64,000 nucleotides of DNA from Lithospermum erythrorhizon (GCA_019722365.1 JADFUC010001058.1:91233-155232); one strand, 5' to 3'. Positions 38,600-52,684 are shown, numbered from the stretch's first letter. Numbers and translations are program-made. Notes: generated by a model not told the origin, from the letters alone.

Positions 38600-40740
38600 G
38601 TACCATCTTTGTTGCATCTGGACCCATATAATAAATCATGGAAAAAAAATGAAGCAAAATCGTAATTCATGCGTTTAGCAAATCAATTGTCTGATTCATT
38701 TATCGATAGAGTGAAAAGAGTGACAAAGTCACATCTACTAACCGTTAATACCCCGGCCGGATCGACATTTCTCAAGCAAAATGACGTAGCAAGATATTTA
38801 AGACACGCTTTAAAACGTGGCCGACCTGGTTCTAAAGATAAAATTCCTTGGGGTAAAGGAAAAGTGACGTAAAATAATCGATAACAATGAAAGGATCTTG
38901 ATAAAGACTAAATAATAATGATTCCACGATAGTAGTAACATGACCTCAAGAATCACAGCATTTATGAAATGAAATCAAATGACAATGAACCGAAAATAAG
39001 AACGATCTCAAATTTCTATCAATTATGTTAATACAGAAATTTGTGAGCCGAAAAGGTAATGGATATCATTTAGATATTTCCATTCTCTATCAGACGTGAA
39101 ATTATGAATGAACTGATTTATCATTTTAACCTGATCCGCGAACGAACGCCAAATAAACACGACAGAATTGAAAGATGTAATAGATATCAATTGAATTTCT
39201 TAATAATCGAAATGTATTTGGACCTATTGTGACTATACCTAAAGCGTGTGAACTGGGTTGGGTACAATCTGGGTTTTTATAAGAACGAATGAGAAAACGA
39301 GATTGTAAAGATACAAGGCCTGCCTTGTTGCACATGATTTTTCTCAAAGACCCGAATTGATTACGATAAAACTTATCTCACATGGATGCCATTTTCATTA
39401 TTTAATTTGGTCTGTCAAGATTCTAATAATCTAAGCATGATTCGTTGACGTCAAGTACTGCATATTTATATGGATCAATTTGATAGTGAAATATACATGA
39501 AAATATTGTGAAGGATTTAAGACGCATTTGCATATCAAATGCATGTAACGTATGTACTGTTTCAGAAAAGATCATTGTACGGGTTAAAACAATCAGACAA
39601 ATGTGGTATAATAGATTAAGTGAATATTTGCTTAAAGAAGACTATGTAAATAATCCTATTTGCCCTTGTGTTTTTATAAGAAAAACAACATCCGGTTTTG
39701 TAATCATTGTTGTCTATGTTGATGACTTAAATATCATTGGAACTAATAAAGAAATCAAAGAAGCAATGAATTACTTAAAGAAAGAATTTGAAATGAAAGA
39801 TCTGGGAAAAAACTAAGTTCATTCCGTTTGCAACTGGAGTAATATTAAAATGGATATCAAGCGCACCAATCAAATTATGCAGAGCGATATCGAAAAAGAT
39901 AACATGGATAAAGAACTTTAAAGATCTAACGATTTCGATGTAACACTTAACGCCGAAAGTGACTTCTTCCATTCTAAGGAAGAAAATGAAAATGATTCGA
40001 AGCCGGCATCACATACCTAGTGCCATTGGAGCACTAATGCATCTCTGCAAATCAGACAAGATCCGACATACCAAAGGAATTTAGTAGCAAGATTCGGTCT
40101 ACGTCTCTACAAAAAGCAGACATTGAAAAGTTTAATAAAAATATATTTCAATATTTTTGAGCAGCATACCGATTCGTTTCTTTATCCTAACAATACAAAC
40201 GAGGTTTTGTTTTACTACGTAGATGCAAAAGTTATTCTTTGTCGTATCCACATAATGCTAAATCACAAACTGGGTAATGAGATTACATACAGAACACCGC
40301 AATATCGAAATCTCCAAAGGTACTCTCAGAAGAACTTTCAAACCATGCTGAAGTAATAGCTCTTCACGAAGCAAAGAAGAATGCTAGCATTGCTACATCG
40401 ACAATAAACACATTCAAGCGAGCATCCTATTTACTATTTTATAAGAATCCAACAATTTCAGATGGACAATGCTGCATGCAGCATCTGGGGACAAAGAAGC
40501 GTTATATCAAAGCTGACAGAATCAAACACATTCCTCAAAGCTTCTTCTCTATTCATCAAGAACGTGAAAAACAAGATGTATATCTGCATATCTGCTCACG
40601 TTGAGCAATGTAAAGAGATCTCTTCATAAATAAGACTTTACATCGGGGCGAAACATCGCTCAGTACCTGAATGCTGCCTTCGAGATTTTCAAGAATCGCC
40701 ATGCTTTTACTGGCGAAAGATACTACTTTTTCCTACGAGG
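38600..40740 (+). mobile_element. Decayed Ty1/copia retrotransposon, pol fragments
   Basis: Copia pol pieces in order on the plus strand: a pre-RT segment at 38669-38872 (DRVKRVTKSH, LKRGRPGSKDK); RT N-terminal text at about 39240-39500; the RT core with MWYNRLSEYLLKEDYVNNP and YVDDLNIIGTNKE (YVDD at 39715-39726); a connection region near 39990-40050 with IGALMHL; and RNase H with the DNAAC motif at 40465-40479, followed by YIKADRIKHIPQSFF. The pieces are in different frames with many stops and indels. Gag, protease and integrase were not recognised, and LTRs were not found. Non-functional relic. Confidence 0.85.
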
Positions 40741-43700
40741 ATTTTATCCTAATCGGATTTTTTCTTTTAGTGCGTTTTTAACGAGCGTTAAATATACGCT
40801 TCCAAAGAAATGTAAATAAATATATTTCAAAATCTTGTTGCTATAAAATTCCACCCTGTAAATAGTAATGTTGAAATATCTTAGATAAATTTGAAAATTG
40901 AATAGTGATACGTAATCATTGCAGATAAATGCCTCTATCCCTACAAATGAAAGTATACCAGAGCAGAGCAAAGATTTGGTTTTTCTTCTCTGCCTACTGA
41001 ATCTTAGTAGTAGTTAGTATATATGGGCTAATAGTAGTAATAATAATATAAAAAATATTATTTTGAAGAAAACTATTAAATATCCTGCTTTTTTATAACA
41101 AAATAATTGAATATAATTTAATTTTAGGATTTTAGGCTACAAAATGTTCCAAGGCAACCGAACTCGGTACGTCGGTGTGTGTCGGACAATAATAATAATG
41201 CAATGCTGAATGAATTATTTAAGAAGATAATAACAGTAACTAACATTAAGATATTAGGTTTGATTTGATTGGCCAACCACTCTAGTTAATTCTTTAGCTT
41301 CCGATCATCCATATTATTGCTCTAATTATTTCGACTCTTAATCCGAATTTATGTTAATTCTTATGAAATACGGAGTAAAAATATTACTCTATCGTGTATT
41401 TGGGATCATCCGACTCATCATTTTATATCGCATTTCAAATTCATAATTACCAATTTACTACATGCAAGTGCAATATAATTACCATTTTATATCGTATTTG
41501 AGAGTATTATTTAGAACTAACTAAATTACATTTATAAAATTGTTCATATTGTATCTCCTCTGTCGAAAAATCATTTGATTCAAATTATCTAAAAAAAATC
41601 TCAACAACTTATCTAGAATACAAATATATGCATTTATCATAATATTAATAGGACATACAATAGCAAGTTGATTGTTGACACATGAGAACTACGGCTACCT
41701 GATCATCAATAATCATGAGCTGTTAAAATTTATATATATTGATCCTTATTGCTATTAACATTCTTATTTCGTTTTCTCAGGACAATTAAATACATTAATA
41801 CGGAGTAGTACAAACGTTTAATATAGCGGCAATGTTGTACCCCAAAATAACTATAACTACTAGCACTATATATGAAGATGACCATTGCTTAATTCAGCAA
41901 AGAGAAAAATGCCATTTGTCTTTCATGATTCATCCCACATTTTTTCATATTACTAAATGCAATGTTGACAACTTTTTTACTAGGGCCGTTATCACAAAGT
42001 TCCATCATTTGAAATTATCTCAAGTTATATTTCATCAATTTGCACTTTGAAATGTGATTATGCCTACAAATAAATCGTTTTTGAATGATTGTCGAGTAAA
42101 TGCATTTTATCGAATCTTGACATTGCTCGATGTATGATATGATCTAGATTATCAACTCATACCAGACGGTCAAATAAATGAACAAGATTTATTTGTTCTG
42201 GTAAAGTATCGAATATGTATCGAATTATCCGATCCGTGATACTTGATTGAGATGTTAAGAGAATTGTAGATATCATAACTTAGAAGATCTAGTTCCTTAG
42301 ATCATATTCCTTTTAAGCATTGTTGCACCGAACTTGTGAGATATACAATGGAGTTATTAGTGTATGCTTACAAAATATGTAAACTTTAGCATGGGGTAAT
42401 GATGAATAAAAAGTAGGAATAAAAGCCTAACGTGGTGACAAAGCCAAGGCACCAACTCCTTTGGCACAGTTAATTAATAATGGGAGAAAAGCATTAAATT
42501 TTAGTTGTCTGGTTCACTTTATAGATCCTTATGTTTGGTTCCAATGAATATTAATAGACTAATTGAATAGGTTAAGAAAATATAATGAGCTTTACAGGTT
42601 GGCAATTGACTATTCCAATGGGAATAATTAAAGTATGAGCATTAAACTTATCCTTCTTACATAGACCAGCATGAGTGCAATGCGTGGAAGCATCAATTGT
42701 AATTCTATATATCCACTAAATTGTGTTTGGGGAAACAAAACAAGAAACTCAAAGACACTATAGTAGGAGTAGAACATTATACATATTAGAAACTATGTGT
42801 TAGATATTCATACTAGATTATTTCGAACAAAACATTCATACTTAATTAGTTAGATCAAAACAAAAAGAAATGAATGAATTCCATAATACCAGAAAACCAA
42901 TGGTGGAATTGAAAAGAAAATTTTACTATTTATTTATTCAGAAAAAACTCGTTTATCCTTATAGTTCTTTATATTTTTCCTTATTTGTTTGATATTAATT
43001 CTTTCGTCATCCCTAAATAAAATGTTTGGTTGCGCTCTTGAGAAAAGAATAATGATGACATTTTGTAGGATATTCTTTCATTCCTGTGATTGTCTTCATC
43101 TTATGGTGTTCATGTGCACGATTCTTTGAAGCTAAGTAGTTTGAGTGGAAAAAGCCAAGGAAACCTTGAAAGACTTGGTTGAAGGAAGAAAATGTGCAAG
43201 CTTATTATATTATGTCACAACTCTCACACTCAATATTCATGCATTCAGAAGCCATACACCAATCTAACTTTGTGACGTTTTCCTTTTTGAGGACTTAAGG
43301 CCCATAATCTCGAATACAACATTATACTCGGTGTAAACCTTCTAAAATTTTAAAAATTCAGTTTTTACTTTAAAAAAATATAATTTTATTATTTCTTTAT
43401 TCAAAAATTAAATTATTCGTCTTCCTAAATTTGTATATATTTTTCTTCATTTATATAATATTAGTTTATTCAAGATCCAATAAAAATTATATTCACATCG
43501 ACATACTTTATAATCTAAAAAGATCGTCCAACTTTGAATTTTGACAAATAAATATTTTAGTGGATCAAATTTCATTATGGAAATAATAATATTAGTGGGA
43601 CTGTGGGAGATCAAAACTCTTTGGAAGGCAAAAAAATTCCAAAATTGATCAGCCCAGTGAAAGTTGGATTTTATTGACACAAATGGCATGTGCCATAAGA

Positions 43701-46700
43701 TGAGGCAAGGACCCTAAGGTAGACATTCATATCCCCCTCCAGGCCCTTCTGAGGCCTGGATAACACAATCTCACCAAAGGTTCGGTTATGTGCATATACT
43801 TTGAAATACGAGAAAATTGGAAAAATAGTATCCATTTGACCAAAAATTTAATTTGTAGCATCCATCCTTAATCTTTGTTTAAATGACATACTTTCTCACC
43901 AATTGTCTAAAATACCCTCGATTAAAATCTAAAGAACCTTCAATTCCATCCCACTGCTCCCCACACTCCCCACTCCCACTAAAACTCAAACCAATTCAAT
44001 TATCATTGGCCTCTAAAAGCATCCCACCACCATCCACCAAATGCTCTCCCTAACCCCCAATTAAAACCGGAATTGTGTATGGGGATGGGGGTCACGGTTT
44101 TATAAGGGGAGCGGGTCAGCAAAATTAAGGGGGCTGGAAATTCAGGAGTGAGTGTGGGGAATTCAAAGGGGGATGGGTTTGCGAAATTGAAGGGAGTAAG
44201 AAGGAGGAAAAGGGGGGGAGGGAAATGAGGAGGGCAGCCAAGTGGCAGAGTGTAGTCAGCATGAATTTAAAAGCTACAAGGTATTTCTTTTACGTATAGC
44301 CTGCATACCCTAAGAGCATGAGGCCATTTATTCTACGAAATTAAAAAGTGTTGTTGGGGATTTAAAGACTTGTCAAATGAGTGCTACTTTTCCAATTTCT
44401 GAAATAATTCATTCAAGTTTCCTAAAGATTGGTTCACTTCGATTTTTCGATAAGCTTTATTTTTTGTTGACTTTAAATATTTTGCTTATGTTTATATAAC
44501 ATTTGATTTAAAAATATATAATGAAAAGACTTTAAACGTATTTTCTATCGATGGCGCTTTCATTAAATATTTATAATAAAAATAAAATATTTAAGGTCAA
44601 ACTCGAAAAGAAAATATTAAAAAATCAAAAGTCGACAATCTTAAAAATGAGTGAGTACATGACTAATTTCACTTTGTAGAATCCCATACTCGACACTCCA
44701 CTCTTGGATCAACTAGACCATCATTGCATATGGCATCACTTATTCTAACCTAGTGGGCCCAATCCGCCTCTGGCTCACTAAACAAAATTGGGACCGAACC
44801 TATTTCATCTGCTCTTTCAAATTGGCCGAACCTAACGGCTCTTGCCCGACGGCTCCAATCCCATCTGCTCCTATCGGCTCCTGCTCTGGGCTTCGGGTTA
44901 AATTTCTATTGCACATTTTAAGATATCGGCCTTGAACCTAAAATTAAATTCCTGTTTCAGATTTAACTTTTGTAATTCTCAATGAAACTTTATAAAGATT
45001 AATTATACAATCTACATGCACATTCAATACACAATACCACTATTTTACACATTCAGATTCCTGGCTATTGCCTTAGAAAGATTTATATATTTTTTATTTC
45101 ATTATACTAATAACGAACAAAGTTAAATTTAAATTCTCTAAAAATGCAATACGCAAATACTACAAGATTTCGAAAAGCGATAATAAATAAAATCAAAATT
45201 CCACAAAATTTAGGAAATCTGCCTATTATTTCAAATACCAAACCTAAATTAGCTTCTGCTCTTCTCCGACGCCGCACCTAAATCCGCCTTGCCCGACGGC
45301 TCCAAAATTTCATATTTCCATCTTGCCTCTATTTCAGACTTGGGCCGATTTTTAGATTATTTCAAGACTCTATAATCTAACCCATCAATTGATTGTAGCC
45401 TTGTAAGCATGAACCTAAGCATGAGGTACTACATATCTCTTCATGTAAGGGCAAGGTGAATCAAGCGTAATGCCTCGTCGAAAATCATACTGTTGTAAAC
45501 GACGTATCAAAACGAGTTCATTTGTTTGATCCGTAGTCTCGACATTATATTTGACTCAACACCCCCCCTCGCCGGCTTAAGGTAAATTGAATCAAACATG
45601 ATGCCTTGTTGAAAATCAGATTGTTGTAAATAACGTATCATAACGAGTTCATCTGTTTGATCCGTAATTTAGACTGAATTTGACTTGAAAGTCACCTCCC
45701 CAACAAAAAAAACAGAATTCTCACACCATGTGCTTCTGCTAGCAACTTAGCAGCGCACGTCATTATCAAATAGCTGTGCCTTTCCATCAAGAGATATTCT
45801 TTCAAACAGAAGTTAGCCCACATTTGTCATCCTATTTATTAATCGAGAGCCATAGTCACGAGACTTGAACTGCTCATTTCTTTTTCTATTACTACTGTCT
45901 TCAACAATTGCACCATTTGGACACTTGCAAGATTTTGAAGCTTAAATGCAGACCAAATTGTACATAAATATTCCATTGCTTCCATGGCATGAACAAGGCA
46001 AAGCTGGTCCAAGGAATTCTGATTTGTAGGGGTGTATCGAAATAGTAATTTGTTAGTCGCTAGTCACCCGTCGGAAACTTCAACACCCTCCCATAAGTGG
46101 AACCTGATTCAAAAGAAATTACGTGGACAAAATCAAAGGGCCGATTACAAGCCTGCTCATCTAATACCTTGTACGAAAAGCTCTAATCATCTAGTAAACT
46201 ACTATCCGGCTTGTCAGCTCGACTAGTTTGCAAAAAGCACAACCCGAGCTAAACTTTCATCGAGTTAATTAACGAGTCGAGCTAATACGGCTCCACTAGT
46301 TTGGTATGTGGTGCAAAGTACAATCACCAATCATTAAATTTACAATTGTTTGAGAAGACCTTAGACATCCTTGATTCAAGATTAGGTGCTGAGTTACATT
46401 GTAAGGCTAAAAACAACACGACTTTTACTACACTAAATTACCAGAATCTTAATGATAAGACAAATGTACAGAAAAAGATCTGATACACTAATATAGTAAG
46501 ATCTTATTTTCTACTAGTTATTTAAGCAATGCAATGCAGACATCAATTTTCAATTAGCAACTTATCTTTCAATCTCCTCACTTCCACCCCTCCAAGTGCA
46601 TCTTAAATCTTGAATGATAAAGAGGGCTGATTTTCTACACTCAATATCCAAGTCTGGTGCTGCAGTTAACAATTCAAGTGAGTTGGGGAGGATGCGCGGA

Positions 46701-46775
46701 CCATTCAAAAAACATACTGCTATTATTATTATAATGCCAAGTCAATAATATCAGAAAAGGCTTATTGACATTAAC
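40741..46775. other. Gene-free region between copia relic and TRM gene
   Basis: AT-rich, with no recognisable gene. It holds a degenerate Stowaway-like MITE (about 44395-44660), a repeated gcccgacggctccaa motif at 44846-44860 and 45291-45305 in the same orientation, and a GAGCTCG-rich hAT-like relic near 46025-46300 beginning aggggtgtatcgaaatagta. Confidence 0.5.
44395..44660. mobile_element. Degenerate Stowaway-like MITE
   Basis: The interior (atataacatttgatttaaaa, tttaaacgtattttctatcg, then aaatatttaaggtcaaactc) is the same family as the MITEs at 8.9, 12.5 and 13.4 kb; the ends (ttccaatttctgaaataatt; aaaaatgagtgagtacatg) are weakly conserved. Confidence 0.4.
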
Positions 46776-49700
46776 CTACCAATCAACCAGAACCTCTTGA
46801 ATGAGATCATCCAGCAACTTCTTTTCCAGGTCCTTTCCTAAACTATCCATTTCTAGTTTAAAACGTTCTGCCCACCCCTTCCTCACAAGCTCTTCTCTTA
46901 TCACCCTCTCTATAAAAAGGCAGTTGACGTCCTCACTATCATCGCCAGGTACAAATTTATTTTCACCAAAAACCCAACCTTTCAACCGGCCCCACACCTC
47001 GTCCTCCATCTTGAATGATGCTCCCGTATTCAGTAGTCTACTGCAGAGTCTGCTGTGAGGAATGGCTCTTTGGCCTGTTTTTGATCCATACCCTGATATA
47101 TCCAGAAGAGTTGCATTGGCACAATCAAACACAAGCTTTTGCATAGATCGTCTTTCCCGTCGTTTAGCCTCCTGCAGAATGTCTATGCTGTTTAAATCAA
47201 CGTACTTATCCCTCAACAAGGGATCCAAGGGACTTTCGGAAGAATGCCATCTAGCCATTATTGAATTTGGCTGCACATCACCATCAAGGCCAACAGCTGA
47301 CAGTAGTGTCCGCACAAGAAATAACCATTCTCCTTCCTCCTCCTCAGCACCTCTAATAGATAAAGATGTCTTCAAGGGGTATGAACTGGTTGTATCCATA
47401 CAGGAATCGTCCCATGATAGAGTGCGAGCAATTGATCCAATTGGCGGTGATTTGTCAATGAGGTTTGATTTCAGACTGTAAGCTGATATCTCTTTACCTG
47501 TTATGTTTGGGAGATTGATTAGATAAAAAGATGCAAAAAAAATATATATTGATAAAGTTGATGGCATGATCACCCACAAGGTTTACCATGTTGATCAGCC
47601 TTGTGAGATGTCTCAGATGTTGTATGTTCATCTTCTTCAAAGGGTGGTTCTAAGATGGAAATTGGACTCGGTTGGTCCTGGTTCTCACCAGTGGTTCCAG
47701 ACGCCAAAGTATTTCTCGCACATAGTCCAGCCTGCATAAAAGAAAAAGAGATTACATAGTTGTATTGGTTGGCATTTCAATCTCTGAAAAATGAATTATA
47801 AGTGACTGAAAAATTCAAAAATCCTTCAAGAAAAATTACAATGGTGATGAGTTAGAAAAAAAAGGAAATGTTGACGATGATAATGAACAATCAGCATGTG
47901 TGTTAGTACACTAAAAATGATGCTATAATAACAAAACTACGACCATTTTATCTTCAAGACATCACCAGATGATATCATATTATTTTATCTTCAAAGTGAA
48001 ACACAGCTTTTCATGATACTATCGCGTTATCAAATTGTAAAGCCAAAATAGAAGTAAGCTTTTTATTCTAGAAGGTCTAGAGATTCACACCTAGTGTAAA
48101 CAAAAAATAAAAAACCAGAATTCATAAACTGTGGAGAACAATTACAAGGCATAAAATAGAAGAAAAAACTGCATCTGATCTCACATCATTGTGTATTAAT
48201 AAATCCAAGAGGACACCAAGATCCTAAACCCTATAGAATAGAAAAGGAAGATATACATAATTAATAGGTAGTAGGTTGTCTCAAAAAAAAATTTAGTACC
48301 TCAGGGGATATTTGTTTGCCGCTACATGACTGGACAGATGGTTGGTTGGGCGAGAATGGAAGAGGAGCTGAAGAATTTCTTGACTCCATATTATCTTGAT
48401 CTTCAGCCCCATCATAAACAAAGCCTTCAGGAGAAGAGGAACACGCTCCATTAGAATATTCTTTCCTGGATTGAGATGAGCTAGATTTATCTCTACCCAT
48501 CCTTTTGTTCCGAGAAAAGAACAAACTGGAAACCTTCCCCATGAATAATGATTTTGAGCTTTTTCCATTTTCGGCATTTTGAGTAACCCCTAGTCTTGGC
48601 TCCTCTCGATCCAGAATGTTTACAGTTAATCTCAAGCCAGACTGTGTAGAAGAAAGAGGAACAGATTTAGACCTGAGGAGATTCTTAGGTGAATCATTTG
48701 TGTCATTAACCTTATCCAAATTATTGGACAAAAGAGAACTTGAAGCCACAGGTTCCTCAATGTTAGTACAAATTTCCTTAGATTCTTCAGACTTTTTTTT
48801 GTCTGAAAGAGCAAGCATCTCACCCAAAGTACTAGAATTTCTCCTGACATGTCTAGGTTCTTTATAACTACCATTAGAAGACATCATGGTCCATCTTTCA
48901 GAGAGTCGTTTCTTTGCTTCTCTGCACACTGATGACTCAGGAGAATAAGATGCATGACTAAAGGAGGATGAAAGAGGGCTATCAAACCTATTAACATAAT
49001 CCCATGAGTGCCTGGAACAAGGTGATATCACTTCTGAATCACTCAGGTTTCCTGCTGCATATTCAGTTTCTGATATATTAAATGAACTTTCATCACCAAT
49101 GTAGCCATCTGGGTACACAGAGGAAATCGAATTTTCATCCCTCCACTGCCTGCCTAAATTTTCACGCATCTGCTGTGCAATTGATTTTGCAACTTCTCTT
49201 GATTCTCGGTCTGCATCATGTTCAAACCCCCTGAACAATTCTACTCCAGCTGATTTTCTGGGAGAAGCAGAAGAAATAGAAGCCAAAGACTTTAGGTCAT
49301 GAGGCCTCCCAGGGCTGGGCTTTAACACAACAATACGAGTTGGCTGGGTAGGAGAGACATCAGATCTCCAATTGACAGGTCGAGAAGTATATCCAGGAGG
49401 GGTGTTATTGGAAAAATTTACCATGTTAGTTTTCTTTGTACAGTTTTCATTGCTCTTCATAGGAAATTTGCAACTATCCACCATCTTGGAGGGTTTAAGA
49501 ACAGTTATCCTCTTTGTCTCAGGAGGGGGAGGAGGTGCAGACTGCATATTATATTGATTCCGTGAAAACAACGAATTCGGTTCCTGGAGAAACTTAAGGA
49601 ATGAATCCTTGTTGGCGCTTAGTACTTCTAATGCATCCTGAAACTGCTTAGACTGTCTAAGCTTTTCATCTGTAGCCAGACATTTTGCTTCCATGAACTT

Positions 49701-50807
49701 CTGACGAACCAGAGCCATCTTCTTCTCATTAGCAGCATCATCGTATCTTCCCTTGCTTGGTGATTTATCTCTACTACAATTACTTCTGCGTGATTTCTGC
49801 CATATCTCGTGAATATCTTTATAGTCCCTCTGCCCTGGATGCTGAGCAACCTCATGAGCAAGTTCTATCCCGAAGTACCCATCTTCTTTCAAATAAGGAG
49901 ACGTATCTGAATGGCTTCGTGAATGAGACATAGAATGGCTTCTTTGTGCTGCCGTATCAGCTTGCTGTGGTGGAAGAGCATCAAGGCCCATCAACTTTGC
50001 AACCACACTAGGTGGATTGTGGACGGAGTCTATCTCTTTAGACATCTCTTGGTCTATAAGTGTTTTCATTTGTGTTCCATTTGGTGTCTTGTTACAACTA
50101 GTCTTCCTTAGCTCAGACATCATCTGCAGTTCCAAACCATGAAAATAAGTAGATTTAATTTGACATTTATAATTTTAAGGAAACATGGCTAGCGACTATG
50201 CTGTGAAAATGCGGGTAACTTAACAATTATTAGTAAAACATACCATTTCACCCTCTATCTGATTTCCCAATGGAGAAGTCCTTGCCACATCCGATTGGCA
50301 CCTTGAAATATATGAACCTATAACCAAAGGTATTGAGCAGAAAAGTTAAATGGGTCACATTGCATACTCGAAAAAAGGATACCAGATATAAATGAAATAA
50401 AATGCACTACTTAGCTAACATAAACATAATGCAAATGAAGTTAGGGAAATGACAGATAAATTATATTCATGACACTTTCAATTAACTTGAAATATTATAA
50501 TAGCCCTCTCAGTTTATATATTGCCAGATTTCTACCTGTAACTCAGAAGAGTATCTTCCACACTACTTCACAGGGCGTATTGAAGTTCGTGCACTCGCAC
50601 TCTAAATAATTTTTTTGATGTAAACACAGATTGTGTAGAAGAACCAGTAAAAAAATCTGAGATGAACTTACCTTCAGAATAGGGTTTATCTGCAATTAAC
50701 TTATTCCTTGACACCAAACCCAACTCAAAGATATTGACCATTCTTCCCAAGCATCCCGGAACAGGTTTCTCCAGTTTGAAACTTTTACCTTCCTGAAACC
50801 CATTCAT
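46776..50807 (-). CDS. TON1-recruiting motif (TRM) protein, DUF4378 family, TRM13/14/15-like
   Basis: TRM proteins bring the TON1-TRM-PP2A complex to cortical microtubules and so influence division plane and cell shape. Coding exons: 50807-50672, 50317-50244, 50123-48300, 47731-47587, 47497-46776; total 2901 nt, 966 residues plus stop, with every splice phase consistent. The start MNGFQEGKSFKLEKPVPGCL is typical of the clade. Near residue 110 is the conserved VVAKLMGLDALPP box. The middle is Ser-rich and low-complexity, with an APPPPPET proline run and KRITVLKPSK / TRIVVLKPSP repeats. The C terminus is the DUF4378 domain: WLFLVRTLLSAVGLDG, LVFDCANATLLDI, LKGWVFGE, and FIERVIREELVRKGW, ending VLVDW. 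No frameshift is seen. Older annotations of this family carry misleading names such as GPI-GlcNAc transferase subunit P-like. Clade assignment is by recollection of N-terminal text. Confidence 0.9.
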
Positions 50808-51302
50808 TTCATCACCTGAAAATGCTATAATCTACCAATCAATCGAAACACCACAACAAGAGCATATATCTCAAACAAAACAAAGATTGGAAAATAATCC
50901 TTTTCTTTAGAAAACAATGATTTCAAAGGCGACAACAAATTAAATAACTAAAAAAGTTATCTACCATATTGAATCACAATGAATAAGGAAACATACTAGA
51001 ACCACATACATCTATACAGAAACTGTCCATAAGAACCAAAGAGATGCAAATGACCAAATGGACAATTGGAAAGAGACAGAAAAAGATGAGAAGATAAGAA
51101 AAGGGCTCACAAATTAGGTGAAGATGATATCTATGCAAAAGTTGCAGAGAATAAAAAGAGACAACACATGACACTAAACATAAATCGATATATATTCAAT
51201 AACATTCACATCAAGAAGTAACTACTAAAACCAAATATCCAGTAGAAGAAACCAGAAACAATAAATTATACTTAATATGAACAAACCACAATCAAACAGA
51301 AA
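50808..51302. other. Immediate upstream region of TRM gene
   Basis: Probably 5'UTR or a 5'UTR intron of the TRM gene on the minus strand. AT-rich; no additional exon could be recognised. A consensus-like donor (CAG then GTGAGAA on the minus strand) near 52405-52413 suggests the non-coding first exon may lie beyond the repeats. Confidence 0.35.
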
Positions 51303-51930
51303 CCAGCATAATATCCCAAAAATCATTTCTACCCATTTTATTTCATTCACAAATAAATCAGCTTAATATCACGAAAATCATTTCTACCCATTTCTTTCAT
51401 TCACAAATAAATCAGCATACCAAACCAAGTCTTATCCCATTAAATTGGGTCGACTATATGAATACAACGTCTCCATTAAGCTCTTTGTTGGGTCATTTCC
51501 TCGTCAATCCCATACACTCTAGGTTTGGTTTCTACCCATACAAATAAATCAGCACAATATCCCAAAAATCATTTCCACCAATTTTTCTTTCATTCACACA
51601 TAAACAAGCATAATATCCCAAAAATCATTTCTACCAACTTTTCTTTCATTTCCACCAATTTTTCTTTCATTTCCTCGTCAATCCCATACACTCTAGGTTT
51701 AATTTCTACCCATACAAATAAATCAGCACAATATCCCAAAAATCATTTCCACCAATTTTTCTTTCATTCACACATAAACAAGCATAATATCCCAAAAATC
51801 ATTTCTACCAACTTTTCTTTCATTCACACATAAACAAGCATAATATCCCAAAAACCATTTCTACCCATTTTCTTCCATTCACAAATAAATCAGCATAATA
51901 TCCCAAAAATATTTTCTACCCATTTCTGTT
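51303..51930. repeat. Minisatellite array, about 57-bp unit
   Basis: About nine imperfect copies of a unit containing agcataatatcccaaaaatc, then atttctaccca and ttctttcattcaca. A higher-order duplication covers the block around 51500-51650 and again 51676-51800, including the interspersed cctcgtcaatcccatacact segment. The array produces a spurious 102-codon repetitive frame. It lies in the presumed 5' leader of the TRM gene. Confidence 0.9.
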
Positions 51931-52134
51931 CTTTGACAACAAAGCTCGAATCTTTAATCAACAGACATTTTATTTAGCTCAAAGAAGGCTCACTCCAAAG
52001 TTTGGAGTCCAAACCTAGAAACCTCAAAATTCATTGAATTTAGTGTAAAAGGCAGAAAATTTAGGAAAATTTGAGAAGTACTAGGTGACAACCAAGTTCA
52101 CATAATGGGACAAAAAACTGAATCATTACATCAA

Positions 52135-52415
52135 ATAAAGCAATAATTAATACAAACTCAAAAAAGATTAAAAAAATGAATCTTTTCTATTCTTCTAAAG
52201 ATATAATTAAATCAAAGAAATAAATAATTAATACAAACTCAAAAAAGATAAAAAGGGAATCTTTTTTCTTCTTCTAAAGAAAGCAATAATTAATACAAAC
52301 TCAAAAATTATTTTAAAAAATGAATCTTTTTTCTTCTTCTAAAGAAAGCAATAATTAATATAAACTCAAAAGGATAAAAAAAGGAATCTTTTTCGTCTTC
52401 TTTTCTCACCTGTTA
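52135..52415. repeat. Tandem repeat, about 60-70 bp unit, four copies
   Basis: Four copies of a unit with aaagcaataattaatacaaa, then ctcaaaaaagat and gaatcttttttcttcttcta. The copies differ by small indels. Located upstream of the TRM gene, next to the 51.3-kb array but unrelated in sequence. Confidence 0.85.
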
Positions 52416-52564
52416 GAAAAAAGTGAGATCAAATCCAGAAAAAAGAGAGAACCCAAATCCAAAAAATAAGCCTTTAGAGGAAAATGCACCACTATTATTC
52501 AAGAAACGCTGCCAAAATAAATAAATGCTTCCACGCACACAGTGATACACACACTTTAGGTTAG

Positions 52565-52684
52565 TGGTGACGATATATTACTTACAATAACGAGGTCCCG
52601 ATGCGAGTTTTTGTTATTGTAATATATCTAGTGGCAACGAAATATTACTTATAATAACGAAGTCCTGGATTTGAGTTTTTGTTA
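52565..52684. repeat. Two-copy tandem repeat, about 60 bp
   Basis: Units 52565-52622 and 52629-52684 share tattacttacaataacga / tattacttataataacga, then ggtcccgatgcgagtttttg / agtcctggatttgagttttt. About 75% identical by eye. Confidence 0.7.

Noticed and set aside
44753..44935. Cys/Pro/Ser-rich plus-strand frame (SCPTAPIPSAPIGSC)
   Set aside because: The peptide comes from repeated ggctcc/ctgctc text of a repeat also seen near 45.29 kb; no coding signature.
46801..47481. Plus-strand frames opposite the TRM C-terminal exon
   Set aside because: Antisense shadows of the DUF4378 exon, which has a clear domain on the minus strand.
51525..51833. A 102-codon open frame with repeated Asn/His/Phe text
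   Set aside because: It is the translation of the 57-bp minisatellite; the repeat period in DNA explains the peptide periodicity.
51303..51930. CRISPR-like regular array
   Set aside because: Units are contiguous and imperfect, with no constant repeat/unique spacer structure, and the genome is eukaryotic.
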